Source: Cadophora sp. MPI-SDFR-AT-0126 (taxonomy: Eukaryota > Ascomycota > Leotiomycetes > Helotiales > Ploettnerulaceae). Taken from it: a stretch of DNA of 64,000 bases. The notes under the pieces were generated by a model. That model saw nothing but the letters and a program-made list of their open reading frames with translations. It did not search any database and had not been told where the DNA came from. Positions 34,620-48,895 of this stretch are shown one piece after another. The stretch's first letter is position 1. Each line of letters begins with the position of its first letter. The stretch spans positions 1,545,246 through 1,609,245 of the forward strand of contig JAGMVK010000013.1 in assembly GCA_020747065.1 (NCBI GenBank), given 5' to 3'. Made by a program: the position numbers and the translations under genes.

Positions 34620-34834
34620 TGTTGGTTCACAGGCCTATACAGGACATATCTCAGCTAGAATAGGGGGTAGGACTACTTGCAGAGGCGATTTAGTAGCGTT
34701 TCAAAGGTAATATATAGTCTGGTATCTCCTGACCCCTCTTAGAAATATATAGATTTTTCATACTATTAAACTTAATATATATATACATGATATTTACATT
34801 TAATTCTTAGCTTATATTTAGTATTGAACCAATA
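34620..34834 (+). repeat. 5' long terminal repeat of the copia element
   Basis: 215 bp, starting TGTTGGTTCACAGGCCTATA and ending GTATTGAACCAATA. It matches 48676-48890 over its whole length with transition differences. The five bases before it, TTAAT, recur directly after the other copy. Confidence 0.88.
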
Positions 34835-37156
34835 CTAATCAGTAGTTAATACAAACTATAGATAGATAAGTCATAGTAGGACAAGCGGTAACTTAATGTT
34901 AAGTACTTAGCTATACTTTTTAGGCTATCTTTGAACCTGAATTAATAATTAATAATTTAGTGGAAGGGGACTAGTATTACATTTAGACTGCAAATCTTGT
35001 ATAGTAGTACGTATAATAATAGTAATGATTTCTCTTTAATAATCGTTAAGTCAATTACTTAACTTTAGCTAAGGAGATTCTAAGTAAAAATTAAGTATCA
35101 GTTCTAGAACACTACTAAATCAGGTATAAATCATGGCTAAAGAAATACCAGTTACTTTGGATTAGGGTAAGAGAGAGGAAGAGATAGCTATAAGAGTAGA
35201 GGCGAAAGCAGTAGTAATATAGTTAGGACCTCGACTAATGGAAATACTACTAGATAATACTATAAAGTTCTTGTAGGAGTTTTAAAAGAACTTTTACAAT
35301 AGCTATTTTAAGAGCGAATTCCTATTTCTAGACTTTTAGAAATATTTTAGAAATTAGTCTTTAGGCTACTTTGCTTGCATTAAGAAAGTAGAACGAATAC
35401 ACCTACGTAATATATTATAAGTAAACGGCGTATTTATACAAAAGAATAAGATACTAATTACAATTATACTTACTTAGATAACTTAAGTCAAAACTAACTT
35501 TTAGTTAAAAGAATAGCTGGAATTATAGATTTAAAACACTCCTAATATAGTACTAGACTATATTCAGAATCCTTACTAAGCAATAGCTTCAATTACCTAA
35601 ACACTTCATTAAGAAATACTACTACTATCTTGATGCAATAGGCCAATTATAGTAATTGATTCTACTAAATTAATTCCTTTAAATAAGGAAGAGGAATTAC
35701 GCTAACATATTTTATTAAGGAATAATTTCCTAAGAACTAAGGTATCTTAGATCTTAGATCATTTCATAATCCTTATTTATATAAGGATTATTATTCTAAA
35801 TAACGATCTGTACACTGTAACGCTACTAGTTTATATAAAGAGAGAGTTCTTATTTACCCCTAGGAGAGAATTCCTAAATACAGCGCTAAGGTAAAAACTA
35901 AATAGGAATCCATTACTAAACCCTATACTAATTCCAGAAGTACACCTATAAAATAGATCTTTGCTCTTATTTATAATACTAAGAATAATTAAACCATATA
36001 TAAAACAGATATAACCGCCTTAGTATATCATGAAAATACTAATGTAAGATTAATTAAAATTGCTAGTAAACCTTAGTAAGATATATACTAAAAAGCTTTA
36101 GTATAGTAGATTTAAAGACTACTTAGATAAGAAACTATATATCTTTACTAATTTCTATTAGAAAGTAGGTATTAATTATAATATTTAGTACTGGGTATTT
36201 TTAATAATACTCTAGGATAAAACATCTATATACTATTACTAATACCTTTAGAATAAAGAATATAACTTTAACGAACTTATTAAAGCAATACGTACTAATT
36301 TCAAAATAGAAAAGAGAGCTAACTAATTCCTTAGTTAATGATTTAGCTTAACCTTCTTATTATTTCAAGCTAAACCTTACTAAAAGGGCAGGCTAATTCT
36401 AGTTTAATTAAAGAACTTTACTAAAGACCTATAAAGTATCTAACTTAGTCTTAAAAACAATAATATATAGAATAACAAAACTTTACGTAATAAACTTATG
36501 TAAGGAATTTTAGGTAACTCACTCTTCAAGATAGCACTATTTTAAGTATCACTAACTTTCCCTATATTAATAGATAATCTTTATACGGCTCTAAGCGTAG
36601 AAACGACTTATAAGTTGGGATCACGAGTAGGAAAATACACTAGGTCAGGGTCGAATTACTATTATTCTTATATAGCGAACAGAAGAGCCCTTTATTTAGA
36701 TCAGAGGATGAAATTTTTAGTAAGTAATAAACGTGGAACTAAATACTAGCCTAAATCAAATTACATAGGGTATATTATTTATAAAAAGATAGATTACTAT
36801 AGTAGCTATTATTCTAATAAGGAGCAGAGAGTATTAAAAGTAAAGTACTTTACTAAGCGTAAAGCAGAAGGTATAAAGGCAACTAACGATTCTTTTAAGG
36901 CCTACTTAATATATACTAAGGAAACTGAATTAGATTTAGATTAGAACTAAGGAAGTCCCGAAATTCAAGAAAATAATCTAGATTTCCAGGATTCTAATAC
37001 TTTATTATATTCTAATAATTTATTAATTAATTCTAATAGCAGAAACAAAGACGGAAAAGCTTTCTTCACGATTATGTTTACAGTAAGTAAGGTAGAGTAT
37101 AATATATAAGATGTAATAAAAAGGCTTAATAAACAGAAGGCGTTATATATACTAGA

Positions 37157-37529
37157 TGTTACAACTGTTAGTTGCAACAGGTGATATAGCTCTAAGACTC
37201 GGCACGGTTAAGCCTACTAAAAGCCTGACCTAGCACAAAGAAGCTATAGGTCATGTAATAGGAACTCACGGAATAAATCATCTGAACTCCTTAAATCTAG
37301 ATAATAATTTAAATAATTCAATTAATTCAATAGTACAGGGGGGGTCTATATAACTAATTAATATTTCCTATATTAAATAAAAGTCTTATACTTAACTTAA
37401 TACAAGTATCTTCATACTATACTTAGTAACTTGCAACGGTTACCTTCCTTAATTAATAACAGCACCCCTACTTCCCAACCTAATTAACCTTCGTACTCTC
37501 GAGTAACACTAGCTCAACTATACGTTACA
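37157..37529 (+). repeat. 5' long terminal repeat of the inner chromovirus
   Basis: 373 bp, TGTTACAACTG...GTTACA, preceded by CTAGA at 37152-37156. Same length as the copy at 43418-43790 and differing only by C/T and G/A changes as far as I compared. Confidence 0.92.
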
Positions 37530-40500
37530 CTTTAAGTACTACACTAATAAGTACCAGCGCACACGTTAGATTAAGAAATATCTTCTATTTCTGGAAGCAC
37601 TTAGGGCGCCGCTACGATAATACCCGCACTATCAACTACTACCTTAACTAAATTATAAGCCCTTGTAAGAGAAATTAACAAGAACCTCAAGTATAAGAGT
37701 ATCGAGTCCTTTAATGGTAAAAGAAACTGTCTCTACGGTTTCCTCTTATAACTCCGGCTCTATATTAAGTTTAATAGAGAGCGATTCAGGTTTAAGACTA
37801 AGTAAGTCTTATGGGCTGTAACGCTTCTTAAAGAAAAAGCTATAAATTAGATTAAAGGATTCTTAGAGGACTACCTTTCCTAGAGTAATAAAAATAGTAT
37901 TATTAATAAATAAAAAGCTAAGAATACTACTATTAAAATTTTCAGTACTTAAGAGGGATTCACTATAGAAATTAAGGTAAATTTCGGGATTATAAATAAA
38001 AAAAAAGAAGTGAAAAGGGCTATTAAGTCCCTTAAGTAAAAGAGATCAGTTACTGCATATATTCGGGACTTCCAACGCTATTCCACTCGCACAGAATAAG
38101 GTGATAAGGCACTTAGCTATACCTACTAAAAGAGGCTTAAGAACTTCATTAAAGACGAACTCCTCCGGTATAGTAGTACTATTAATAACCTGGAGCAGCT
38201 TATTAAAGCCGCTTGTAAAATAGATAATAATTAGTATAAGCGCAGTATAAAAAAGAGAGGGAAGTACGACCTGAACTATCGGAAAATGGGGAAAGGTAAG
38301 TCCCGGGGGAATAATAACTCGTGTAAGTAAGACTACGGGGACCCCATAGAACTCAACACTACTTATAGAAAAGAGCTATCGCTATAGCAGCAAAACAAGT
38401 ACCTATAAAATCGAACCTATTTTAACTATAGGAAACCCGGTTATATAGCACGGAACTATAAAGGCAGGGGGAAACGATCCTAAGAATACCCGCTTAGGAA
38501 ACAACTGAATACTACTATATAGGGCAGAAGGGGCTACAATAAACCTATGATACTCAACGCTACATAGACGTAAGAAGACGTAGCGGAAGTACTAGCTAAG
38601 GCAATATAAAACCTCAACCTTAATAAAGGAAAGGGCAAGAATGATAGTGGGGACGAATCCTTGAACAACGTTTCCCTATCTAACGCCTCGGAAATATCAC
38701 TAGAAGAACGCCTTATCTATAATATAGCTAGCGAGAGAAAACTAGTCTGGACCGCGGCCTGAAAAGCACGAGCCCTCTACGACCGCGACTATAAGGAAGC
38801 TATAGACCGATACCCCACTACGTAAGAGGTAGGCAAGGCTATATAACACTAAAAGGCTAAGAAAAATATATATATAAAGTATATGATACGAATTCACACT
38901 ATTATTAGCGGATATAAGGCAGGACAAGGTAAGGACAACGCTACGATCCGCTAAAGCCAATAATACTAGGAGGCGTTCATGTAAAATATGGAATATATGC
39001 CTGAGCTCAGGACAGAGCTTAAGATCTATAGGAAAGAATAAAACAGATATAAAGGAAAGATACGTAAGCTTTAAGGAGCTAAAGATATTACAGAAATTAA
39101 TCACCCTCGTTACGCAAAACTTGTATAGTCGTTCTATTAGAATTACGTATATATAGTTTACTATTCTAATAAGATTAATAGAAATTATTAATCGCATTGC
39201 AAGGCACCTATATTCTTCAACAATAAGCCATCTCTCTTTATTAGGGAATTACTAATAGTACCTGAACCTTTAAAAAACTAGGAGACCTCGCTAATAATAG
39301 ATTACTAATAAGTATTCATCAAGAATCTAGAACCTTATACAATAAGGAACTATGTATAATAAGAAAAGGATAATAACTTTTCTTAATTATTTATATTAAT
39401 AAACAAACACTCAGAGCTATAATAGACTCTGGGGTAATAAGTAATTTCATAGATTAACAGATAGCCCTGGACTACGGGTTCTAGCTAGTTAGAAAAAAAC
39501 GCCTATATTATCTATTTGCACTAAATAAGGACGCTATCGGATCATTAAATAGGCAAGTGACCCTTCAAACCGATTAGCTAATTATGAAAATATTGCGAGG
39601 ATATACTAAAGATATCGAATTCAATGTCACTAACTTAAAGACTTACAAGCTAGTACTCGGTATACTATAGCTATTATTCCATAACCCTACTATAGATTAG
39701 TAGAAGGAACAAATTACTTTAGACTATTGTCAGTGTAAAAGCAATTATAGGACACTTGATTAGGGAATTAACACCTTGAAGTAAGAAGAGCTGTGTACTA
39801 TTCTTTTAACTACTAAGGACCCCCGCCTAGGCCTCCGCGCTAAAGCAAATACTAGCGGCGTATAAGGAATATAAGTCGCTATTTTTCGAAGGACCTAAGA
39901 ATAAGGCCCTTCCAAAGTACTAACTATAGGATTATAAGATACTCCTAGAACTAGGAAAAACACCTGGCTTTAGATTAATATATTAATAACCCGCAGCAAA
40001 GCTATAGTACCTGAAGGAATATATTAATAAGAACCTAGTAAAAGGTTTTATACGATTATTTACTTTATCAGCTGCTAGCCTAATACTATTTATCCTAAAA
40101 AAGGATGGGAAACTCCGCCTATATATTAATTACCGCATACTTAATAGTATTACTATTAAAGACAGATACCTACTGCCGTTAATTAACGAGTTATACAATT
40201 AACTGTAAGGGGCTACGATATTCACAACACTAGATATAAGGGGCGCTTATAACCTTATATAAATAAAGAAGGGCGAGGAATAAAAAACAGCGTTTAGAAC
40301 ACGCTACGATCTATATGAATACTAGGTTATACCGTTTAAGCTTATAAACACACCCGCGTCCTGCTAATAGATAATTAATAACCAGTTATATAAATACCTC
40401 GATGTCTTTATAGTTACTTACTTAAATAATATACTTATTTATTCTAAGAATAAGATCAAGTATATTCAGTATATAAAGAAGGTATTAATTAAGCTTAGAA

Positions 40501-42589
40501 CAGCTAAACTTCTTCTTAAGCCAAAGAAGTGCGAATTTTACTAGGAAGAAACCTACTTTCTAGGATTTATTATCGGAAAATACGGAATTCGCATAAACCC
40601 AGCTAAAATTAAGGCTATATTATCGTAGCCTATTCTAATAATAGTTACATAAGTATAGTCCTTCTTAGAGTTCGTAAATTTCTATAGAAGATTTATATAT
40701 AATTACTCTTTAATTACTAAACTGCTTATGAACTTAATTAAAAAGGATTAAGAATTCAAATAGATAATAAAAGCTAAACGAGCTTTCCTACTCCTTAAGG
40801 AATGCTTTATACAAGCCCTGATCTTAGCTACGTATAACCTAGAACTTGAAATTATCATAAAAACCGACGCCTCGGACTTTGCTCTTAGGGCCTGTTTAAG
40901 CTAGAGGTATAACAAACAACTATAACCTATCGCGTATCATTCGTGAACGTTCTTACCCACCGAGCTTAACTACAACGTACACGATAAGGAATTATTAGTT
41001 ATAATAGCTACATACAAATAATAGCGCTATTACCTAGAAGGAGTAAAATACATCGTCTAAGTATAGATAAATTATAAAAATCTCATATCCTTTACTATAA
41101 CTAAGATACTAAACTAATAACAAATTAAATAATTAGAGGAACTATCTACCCTAAAATTCAATATTATATATCAGAAAAGATCGGAAAACGCTAGGGCTAA
41201 CGCCCTCAGTAAATAACAGGACTACTTAGGTAAGCTAACAGAAAGACCCAGAGTAATACTTAAGGTAGGAACTAATAGATTAGAATATAACTATAAGCTC
41301 CTCGTAACTCTTATAGTAATAGAAGATAAGACACTTGCGTAATGAATTAGGAAAGTATATCTAAGTAATAAATGCGCCTTGCGAGTACTAATATTACAAA
41401 TAAAGGACTTCTTTACAAATAACAATAGTATCCTATAATTCAAAGGCCTTATATATATTTCAGCTAAACTAAGACAGCAGTTCGTAACAGAACAACACTT
41501 ATTACCAGCCCATAAACACTAGGGGATTGCAAGAACCTTTAAAAGGATAGCTAAGGACTACTACTTCCCGGGAATAAGGAAGCACATCAAAATAATCATT
41601 AAGAAATGCGATCTGTGTAATAAAAGCAAGCTAAGTAGACATGCACTCTATAAACTACTTCAATTGCTCCCAACACTAGGAAAACTATAGGAGTCTATAA
41701 TATTCAACTTCATCGTTAAACTACTACTATCCAGGGAACTAATGACAAAGGCCGTATTCAATATGATATAAGTTATAATAGATTAACTTACTAAATACGG
41801 GTACTTTGTCCTATATAAGGAAGGAAGCAACGCATAAGAACTGGCGTACGTATTCCTTAAAATTGTAGTAAGCTAACACGGGCTACTAAGGGAAATCATA
41901 TTTAATAGAAATAAGCTATTCACGTCTAATTTCTGGATATTATTAATGAACTAGATGGGACTAAATTATAAGATATTAATTGCCTTTTACTCGCAGATAA
42001 ATAGCTAGATAGAAAGACTTAATTAAATACTGAAGCAGTACTTGCGCAATTATATTAATAGGGAACAGGATAATTAAGTTGAACTACTCCCACTTACTTA
42101 GTTCGCCCTTAATAGCGCAAAAAACAAGATTACCTTAGTATTACCCTTCTTCGCCAATTATAGCTACGAATCGGAAACCTATAAGTAACCTAGGAAGGAT
42201 GATGTTAACGTCGAATAATTAAGGGTACTGATAAATAAATTGAAGGAATTGTAATAGCAGCTCGTAAAAGATATTAAGTTCTTAAACCTAAGAACTGCGA
42301 AATACAGTAACTAGAAGTGAAGTATGGGACCTCCGCTTAAGAGGGGGGATAAAGTATACTTACTTTGTAAATATATTAAAATAAAACAATTAAGTATAAA
42401 ACTGGACTTTAAGAAATTTGGACTATTCGAAATTCTAAAATAAAAGAAACTAATTAATTACTAGCTAAAACTACTTAAAGATTCTAAGGTATACCTAATT
42501 TTCCACGTATCCTTGCTAGAATCCGCCAAGGGATCAACGCTATTAGCAACGGATGAAGAAATCCAGCCAGAAAATAACCCCGACGTATA

Positions 42590-42710
42590 CGAAGTAGAGG
42601 AATTACTCAATACCTGGACTACTACTAAGGGTTAGTAGGAATATTTAATAAAATAGAAGGGGTATAGGCACAAGGAAAACTCTTAGGAACTTACGCAAAA
42701 CTTAAATTAC
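42590..42710 (+). pseudogene. Chromodomain at the C-terminus of gypsy-II polyprotein
   Basis: Directly after the FHVSLLESAKGS tail of integrase the frame reads VYEVEELLNTWTTTKG, a stop, then EYLIK*KGYRHKENS*EL. With stops read as Trp/Gln this is the VEEIL...G..YLVKWKGY...SWEP pattern of chromodomains. In chromoviruses this module tethers integration to methylated histone H3 in heterochromatin. Confidence 0.75.
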
Positions 42711-43417
42711 TTAGATCTGATCTAACGATTCTAATTAAAAACCTAGGCAATTCCTAAAAATCAGTGCTACTTAAACCTAAAGCTAATTATATAGAATCTA
42801 AGGGATTAAAATTAGTTAATTGCTCAGCTAGCACGGGATCTAGAGGCTCTGCGGCAGCTACTAGTAAAGCAAGGGCCTCTACCTACTTAGTTATCCGGCG
42901 CTTCCTCTCCTCTATAACCTCTAATTTATCCAGAGAACGGAGACTATAATATAGTATTTCAGCTACTTTCGTACGGAATAATTCCCTTTATTTATTTATT
43001 TAAGAAATTTTAGCTTATTACACAATTAATTTCTTGATTAACTTCTACTAATTGCGTTAGGCCTTCTTTTAAGTAAGGGAAAGTTCGGCCTCAGTCTACT
43101 TCAGCTTACGTCAGTCACTCTTTAAAGGGCCCTAAATATTATACTTTATATTTCTACTAGCGCGAATACACTCGGTATATTAATTAGAGTCAGAAAAGAC
43201 AACGCAAACTCTCCAAGGATCCTTTTCACAACAAGAACAAGAGGGTATTTTAAAACTATAACAAAGGACACGGGAAAAAAGGTTTTACTAATTCTCTTTT
43301 AGGTACTTGTAACAGTTAGGGGATATAATAAATAAGAAGGATAGTTATTATTAAGGCTCAACGTTTCTTACCGTATATCTAAAGTACGAGGACGCACTAA
43401 GGCAGAAAGGAGGATAG

Positions 43418-43790
43418 TATTACAACTATTAGTTGCAATAGGTGATATAGCCCTGAGGCTCGGCACGGTTAGGCCCGCTAGAAGCCTGATCTGGCACAGA
43501 GAAGCTATAGGTCACGTGACAGGGACTCACGAAATAAATCATCTAGATTCCTTAAATCTAGATAATAATTCAAATAATTCAATTAATTTAATAATATAAA
43601 GGAGGTCTATATAACTAGTTAGTATTTCCTACATTAAATAAAAGCCTTATACTTAACTTAATACAAGTATCTTCATACTATACTTAGTAATTTGCAACGG
43701 TTACTCTCCTTAATCAGTAACAGCACCCCTACCTCCTAACCCAGTTAACCTTCGCACTCTCGAGCAACACCAGCTCGACCGTACGTTACA
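43418..43790 (+). repeat. 3' long terminal repeat of the inner chromovirus
   Basis: 373 bp partner of 37157-37529, followed by CTAGA at 43791-43795. It keeps more G and C than the 5' copy, so RIP struck the two copies unequally. Confidence 0.92.
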
Positions 43791-46700
43791 CTAGAGAGTA
43801 AAATTCAAAAACTACTCTAAGAAAAGAGGTATATAACGTAATAAACAGATCAATTCTTTCAAAGTCTTCTTATTAATACAGAAGCATCTAGTAAGAATAT
43901 AGGAGGTATTAATCAATTACATACGTTACAGTAAGTTCGGAATATTAAGTACAATACTAGTTAATCGGGCAGGAGTCGGATCTAATTCAGAGCTAGTTCT
44001 TATACCTCCCTAGGAGTTACTATAGTAAATACTCTAGTTAGGGTTTTGGACTTCTATATTATAGATATAGATATGCTATTTTTAGTATATTTATAATAGC
44101 TAGATAAGATAAGTATATATTATAATAACTTACAAAATATATTAGTTCAGAGAGATAAGAGGTACTTAATTATATAAAAGAAGAAGCACTTATAGCTTCT
44201 TTTAGATTAGTATTATTAACTAATTAAATCTTTAGTTAATATAATTAGCTAGTGCTATTTAATAAAGGCAAAGATTTGTTGGCTTTATAGACGATTTAGC
44301 TATCTATTAGTACAACGTCTATAGTATTTACTAGACTAAGCTAGTTATAAGTCTGATTCTAATATTATATTGCAAGTTAAAGAAATATATAAGTACTGCC
44401 AGAAACATGTAAACGCTTTACATAAATTTAGATTCAAATTATAAAATAATATAGACTTTAACTATATAATTTATATTAATATTATATAGTTTAGAGAATA
44501 ATATACACTTCATATAGTAAACGAGGCTATAGGATTCAGAGCTGCAAAGCTACTCTAAAAGCGCTCCGGTTCAGTTATAGCTTAGGCTACTTTTAACGCA
44601 TTTAAATTAGTATAGATAAATATATATATTAGACCCTCTAACTTCGTTATTTATAACTATAGAACTAACTTCAATTCTGCAAAGTTTTGGAGTATACTTA
44701 GGGTTATAAGGAGCATGCCTAAACTTATCCTAGTAAAAGCACACTACTTAATTAGTAAGGTAGAATAATATTATTACCTACTCTAATATATCTATAAAAT
44801 TATTATAGAAGAGCACCCTAATATAAGTAATAAGAATCGCTTATAAATAGCTATTAAAGCTATTAATAATATAATTAAATTAAATAACTTAATCCCTACG
44901 CTTTTTATTTTTAGTACCTACCTAAAAATAATGGAAATAGATTCTCTAAACTTATCTATTTAATAATATGCGAAGATTATTAAAAGGGCTATAATAGAGG
45001 TACGCTAAATACATGTAAAACAGCAAATTAACGATGCGCTGGCAACCTGTTACGGCCTTAGTATAATATATATTTATGATCTCAAACTTCAAGATTAAGT
45101 ATTAGTCTAGTATAAAAAGAAGAGATAGAAGAGATTCTATACTTTCTTAGGAATAGAGGGCGAAGTATATAAAATAGATATAGATCATAGTAGAATACAC
45201 ATATTTTATTTAATATTAGTATATTTATTTAAAATAGATATATCTAGTGTTAAACAAAAGAAAGAAAAATTACTAAATATAACCTATAAGCCCAGCTCAC
45301 TAGTTCGAAAAGTCTATAAAACTACACTAAAAGCCTCTCAAATCACTATCAAAGTCTCATTTATAAAGCTAATCCCAGAACTACTAACAATTAATAATAA
45401 TTATAATACTAAAATATTTCTAACTAAGAAAGAAATAAGAGATTAAGAACTATTAATCAAGCTACACGCAGAGGGTAAGATTACTATACCTAGCCTACTA
45501 TTTCAGTAATTATAATAAACTAAGTATAAAGCTCTTATTAAAAGAGGTGTTTTTATACTAATTTCTAAAGGCGATCCCAGAGTAAAAGGCTACCACATCT
45601 TTAAATTAAGGATAGTAAATAAAGTAAAGAGTAAGGAGTCTATAATACTATATAAGAAATTAAGGCTTATTATCTAATACTTTAATAATAAAGGTAAGAA
45701 GGAGATATTAACTCAGTCTCCTACTATCTAATAGGTAAGCTAGAGATTACTTATCTTTTTAATTATAATTATAAAGTATCCGAATTAGGTTCAAAAGGGG
45801 TCCAGTATACGTCTAGTAATCCAAGATATTACCCAAGCTTATATCCAATTAATAATAAAACTCCTTTAGAATATCTTTATATAATCACTAAAAGAGATCA
45901 TAGATAAATTCTCCTCTAGTATAATATTCATAGTAATACTCTCTCTCTATAGTATACTAGAATTCGAAAATTACTAGTTTAATACCTACTATAAGTACTA
46001 TATAGAAAGGCTCCAGATAAAAATATTAATATATAATCCTTACTTACTAATTAGTACTAAAGAAAGCTACGAGTTTAGAATTATTAGAATGCAAATAAAT
46101 AATACTCTTATCCTTAGGGATAATAACTTCTTAGTAAGAGAGTAGGACAGGATTACGAAAGCTAATTTCCTAATAAAGCTAATTTAGATTCTACTCCCCT
46201 CTAAATCTATTACATTCAATAAATATACTATTACTTTAGATAAAGACAATATTTATATATTATAAAAAGGGCAAGGAGTAAAGCTAGAATTAGTTAATAT
46301 AAAAGCACTAGATTATAAGAAGGCCTATATAGAGCAACGCACTTACAGAGCTTATATTATAACGATTTACTAATCGGAAGTTAACTTTAATCTATTAGTA
46401 GCAGCGTAATATTAGGATCTAATAATTAATAACGCTAAAGCTTTAAACTAATGCCTTTAATAGTAAATAGATAACGTAAAGAGAGGTTTATAGTATATAC
46501 TAGTTAATCTACGCCATACTAAATTTTATATTTTTATTAATAGATTATTTATTAATAATAAGGATCTAAGTTTATAGATCAGGATTCTAGTAGTAATTAG
46601 AACAGAAATAGAGGGGGATACGGAATTTATCCTCTCTAATAATATTATTTATATAAGCTCTATAAAGTGCAAGAGAGTAATACGTATTGTACTCGCTTTA

Positions 46701-47119
46701 GAGCTATATACTATAGTAGTAAGAATTGATATATTAATTACCATAGGAATTACTATTAATATAGTAATAAATAAGCTTAGATTATTATAGCTTTCTATTG
46801 TAATATATATAGATTCCTTATCTTTCTACAAGTATATTATTAAGCTTAGTACTATAAAGGAGAAATGTTTAATAATTAATATAATAGTAATTTGTTAATT
46901 ATATAAGTGTAGGGAGTTAATGGAGATTCGATGAATCGATGGTACTTGTAATCCTACTAATGCTATAATAAAAACAATACCGAATAGAGCTCTTTAAGAG
47001 CTAATTAATACTAATATCTTAATTATGAAGATAGAGAGTTAGGTTCAAAGACTACTTAATATCGATTTAAAAGCTAATTTAACTCATGATCTAGACTTAT
47101 GAATCAATAGTACTAATTC

Positions 47120-48675
47120 GGTAGAGTAATAGAGAGGTTTTAGGCGAGAGGTGATTTTTTCTTTATTATGATTTTCTTACAATTCTTATTAATTACTTGC
47201 AATTATTTTTAATTATATTTAAGATATAAAAGAAAGAATAAGTTTAATTTACAAGTAATTACTCTCTGATTTAAAGTACTAACAAGTAGTCTTACGATAA
47301 TACTCTAATAGAGACTAAGTGCCGGTTTCACTATAGGGAGTTACTTTTATACACTAGTATAAAGAAAGTACCGTTACAAAAAACTAATTATAAAGTCTTT
47401 CCGAAATAGGGTCTATTCCCCTACTTATAAGTAGTACCTAGATTAATTAGCGTATTATTAAATTCCTCCTTCCCCGCGCTACCTAGACAACTTTTACCCT
47501 AATTTTTCTTTACCTAAGGGCTTAAACCTTTTTTATCTCTATCTCTATTATCCTCTACAGGGGTCTTACACTTAATACTACTATAATAAGACACAACGAA
47601 AGCTATAGCCTTTTCAATCCGCTTCTCTATATAAAAGAGGATCTACTTATAGTCCTATAGAAGTTTTAGCTAAATAAAAATCAGAGTATATTTAATAAAG
47701 ATTTAAAGCAAAAAAAAAGGAGATTACCTATAAATTAACTTTAAGTAAGATTCGCTATCCTAGCACAAAGAGTATAAGTCTCCTTTAATAATACTAAACT
47801 TATCTTATCCTAAGTCTTTAGTAGCTTAGCAGCTATAACCCGGAGTTCTATATTAATAGCTACAGTAATAGCAAAGATAGCAGTAATATTCTCACTAGTA
47901 AGAGCATAAGTAAGTTCTTAGTACTTAGTATTTAAGAATCAGGGGATTTATAAATAAGTTAATTACGAATTATATTTAAAGTAATTTAGAATTTAGGATT
48001 AGAAAAAGAGAGGGGAAGTACTTACGGGATTATATAGGGATTTCTTTTTAGTATAGTATAAGTATTTCTTACTCTCTTGCTTATTAAAGGAGTAGACGTA
48101 GTTTAATTTCTTTACTAGGAGTCGAACACAATAAATATAGTAGTTTCAGTAGGTAATAGCGAGAGCTCCGAATAGTATTAGTATAGGCATTATTTATATT
48201 AGTATTTATTTCACTACTAAACTACCTATAATTCTTTTGAATTTCTATACTTACTTTTACTTATTTAATTTAGTATAGACTATAGTAAAATATTAGTAAA
48301 TATCTCTTAAGATCAAAGATTTATATACTTATAAGTAGTTCTTTAATATTTACTTAAGGAAGGAGAGCTTTAGAATAGAAAGAGATCTTGGTTTTATATA
48401 ACTAGTAATAGCCTCACTTAGTATTTATTTACTTACTATTGTCTTCTAACGGGCCGCATTAACTACTTCTAACTTATAGCTTTTAGGCTATAATTAAAGA
48501 TCTTTTAGACTATAGTACTTTCGTGGCTCCGTACTTAGTACACCTATACTACCTCCTTTGCCTATATGATCACTCTTTATAACTGTTTTTTTTTTTCTCT
48601 TACAATTGGAATGGAGATTCGCTTCTATAACAGAGATTCACTTAGAAACTGTCTTTCTAAAAGAAGATTTACCGG
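47120..48675. other. Unassigned interior of the copia element
   Basis: AT-rich sequence after the RNase H domain and before the 3' terminal repeat. The length is unusual for this group. No ends of a further insertion and no convincing frame were found. Confidence 0.35.
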
Positions 48676-48890
48676 TGTTAGTCCACAGGCCTATACAGGA
48701 CATGTCTCAGCTAGAATAGGAGGTAGGACTACTTGCGGAGGCGATTCGATAGTATTTTAGAGGTAGTATATAGTCTGGCATCTCCCGACCTCTCTTAGAA
48801 ATACATAGATTTTCCACACTATTAAGCTTGATATATATATATATAATATTTATGTTTAATTCTTAGCTTATATTCGGTATTGAATCGATA
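48676..48890 (+). repeat. 3' long terminal repeat of the copia element
   Basis: 215-bp partner of 34620-34834 (TGTTAGTCCACAGGCCTATA to GTATTGAATCGATA), followed by TTAAT at 48891-48895. Confidence 0.88.
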
Positions 48891-48895
48891 TTAAT

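Larger units (their letters stand above)
37157..43790 (+). mobile_element. Ty3/gypsy chromovirus (gypsy-II), RIP-degraded, complete structure
   Basis: 6634 bp with 373-bp terminal repeats and an exact 5-bp target duplication CTAGA (37152-37156 and 43791-43795). Plus-strand domains in order: gag from about 37640, a zinc knuckle at 38411-38465 reading YFNYRKPGYIARNYKG (Cys and His turned to Tyr by RIP), and protease AIIDSGVISNFID at about 39418-39456. Reverse transcriptase follows at 40080-40750 with YLNNILIYS in place of the catalytic YLDD (40424-40450), then RNase H (TDASDFALRACL near 40865). Integrase at 41500-42170 has a HH-CC finger (IIKKCDLCNK), and a chromodomain lies at 42590-42710. No intact frame remains. 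Confidence 0.9.
34620..48890 (+). mobile_element. Ty1/copia retrotransposon inserted in gypsy-I and itself carrying a chromovirus
   Basis: Two 215-bp terminal repeats (34620-34834, 48676-48890) flanked by TTAAT duplications (34615-34619, 48891-48895). The left internal part (34835-37151) is gag-like. To the right of the nested element, integrase is readable near 44700-45180 (IYKIIIEEHPNISNKN, AIKAINNI, NLIPTLFIFS). Reverse transcriptase/RNase H runs near 46100-47110, ending with MEIRWINGNCNPTNAI, typical of fungal copia RNase H. All frames are full of RIP stops. About 1.5 kb between RNase H and the 3' repeat (47120-48675) is unexplained. Confidence 0.82.

Noticed and set aside
38742..39197. 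151-codon minus-strand open frame in the chromovirus
   Set aside because: Antisense to the gag-pol region. Its hydrophobic composition is a by-product of AT-rich RIP sequence.
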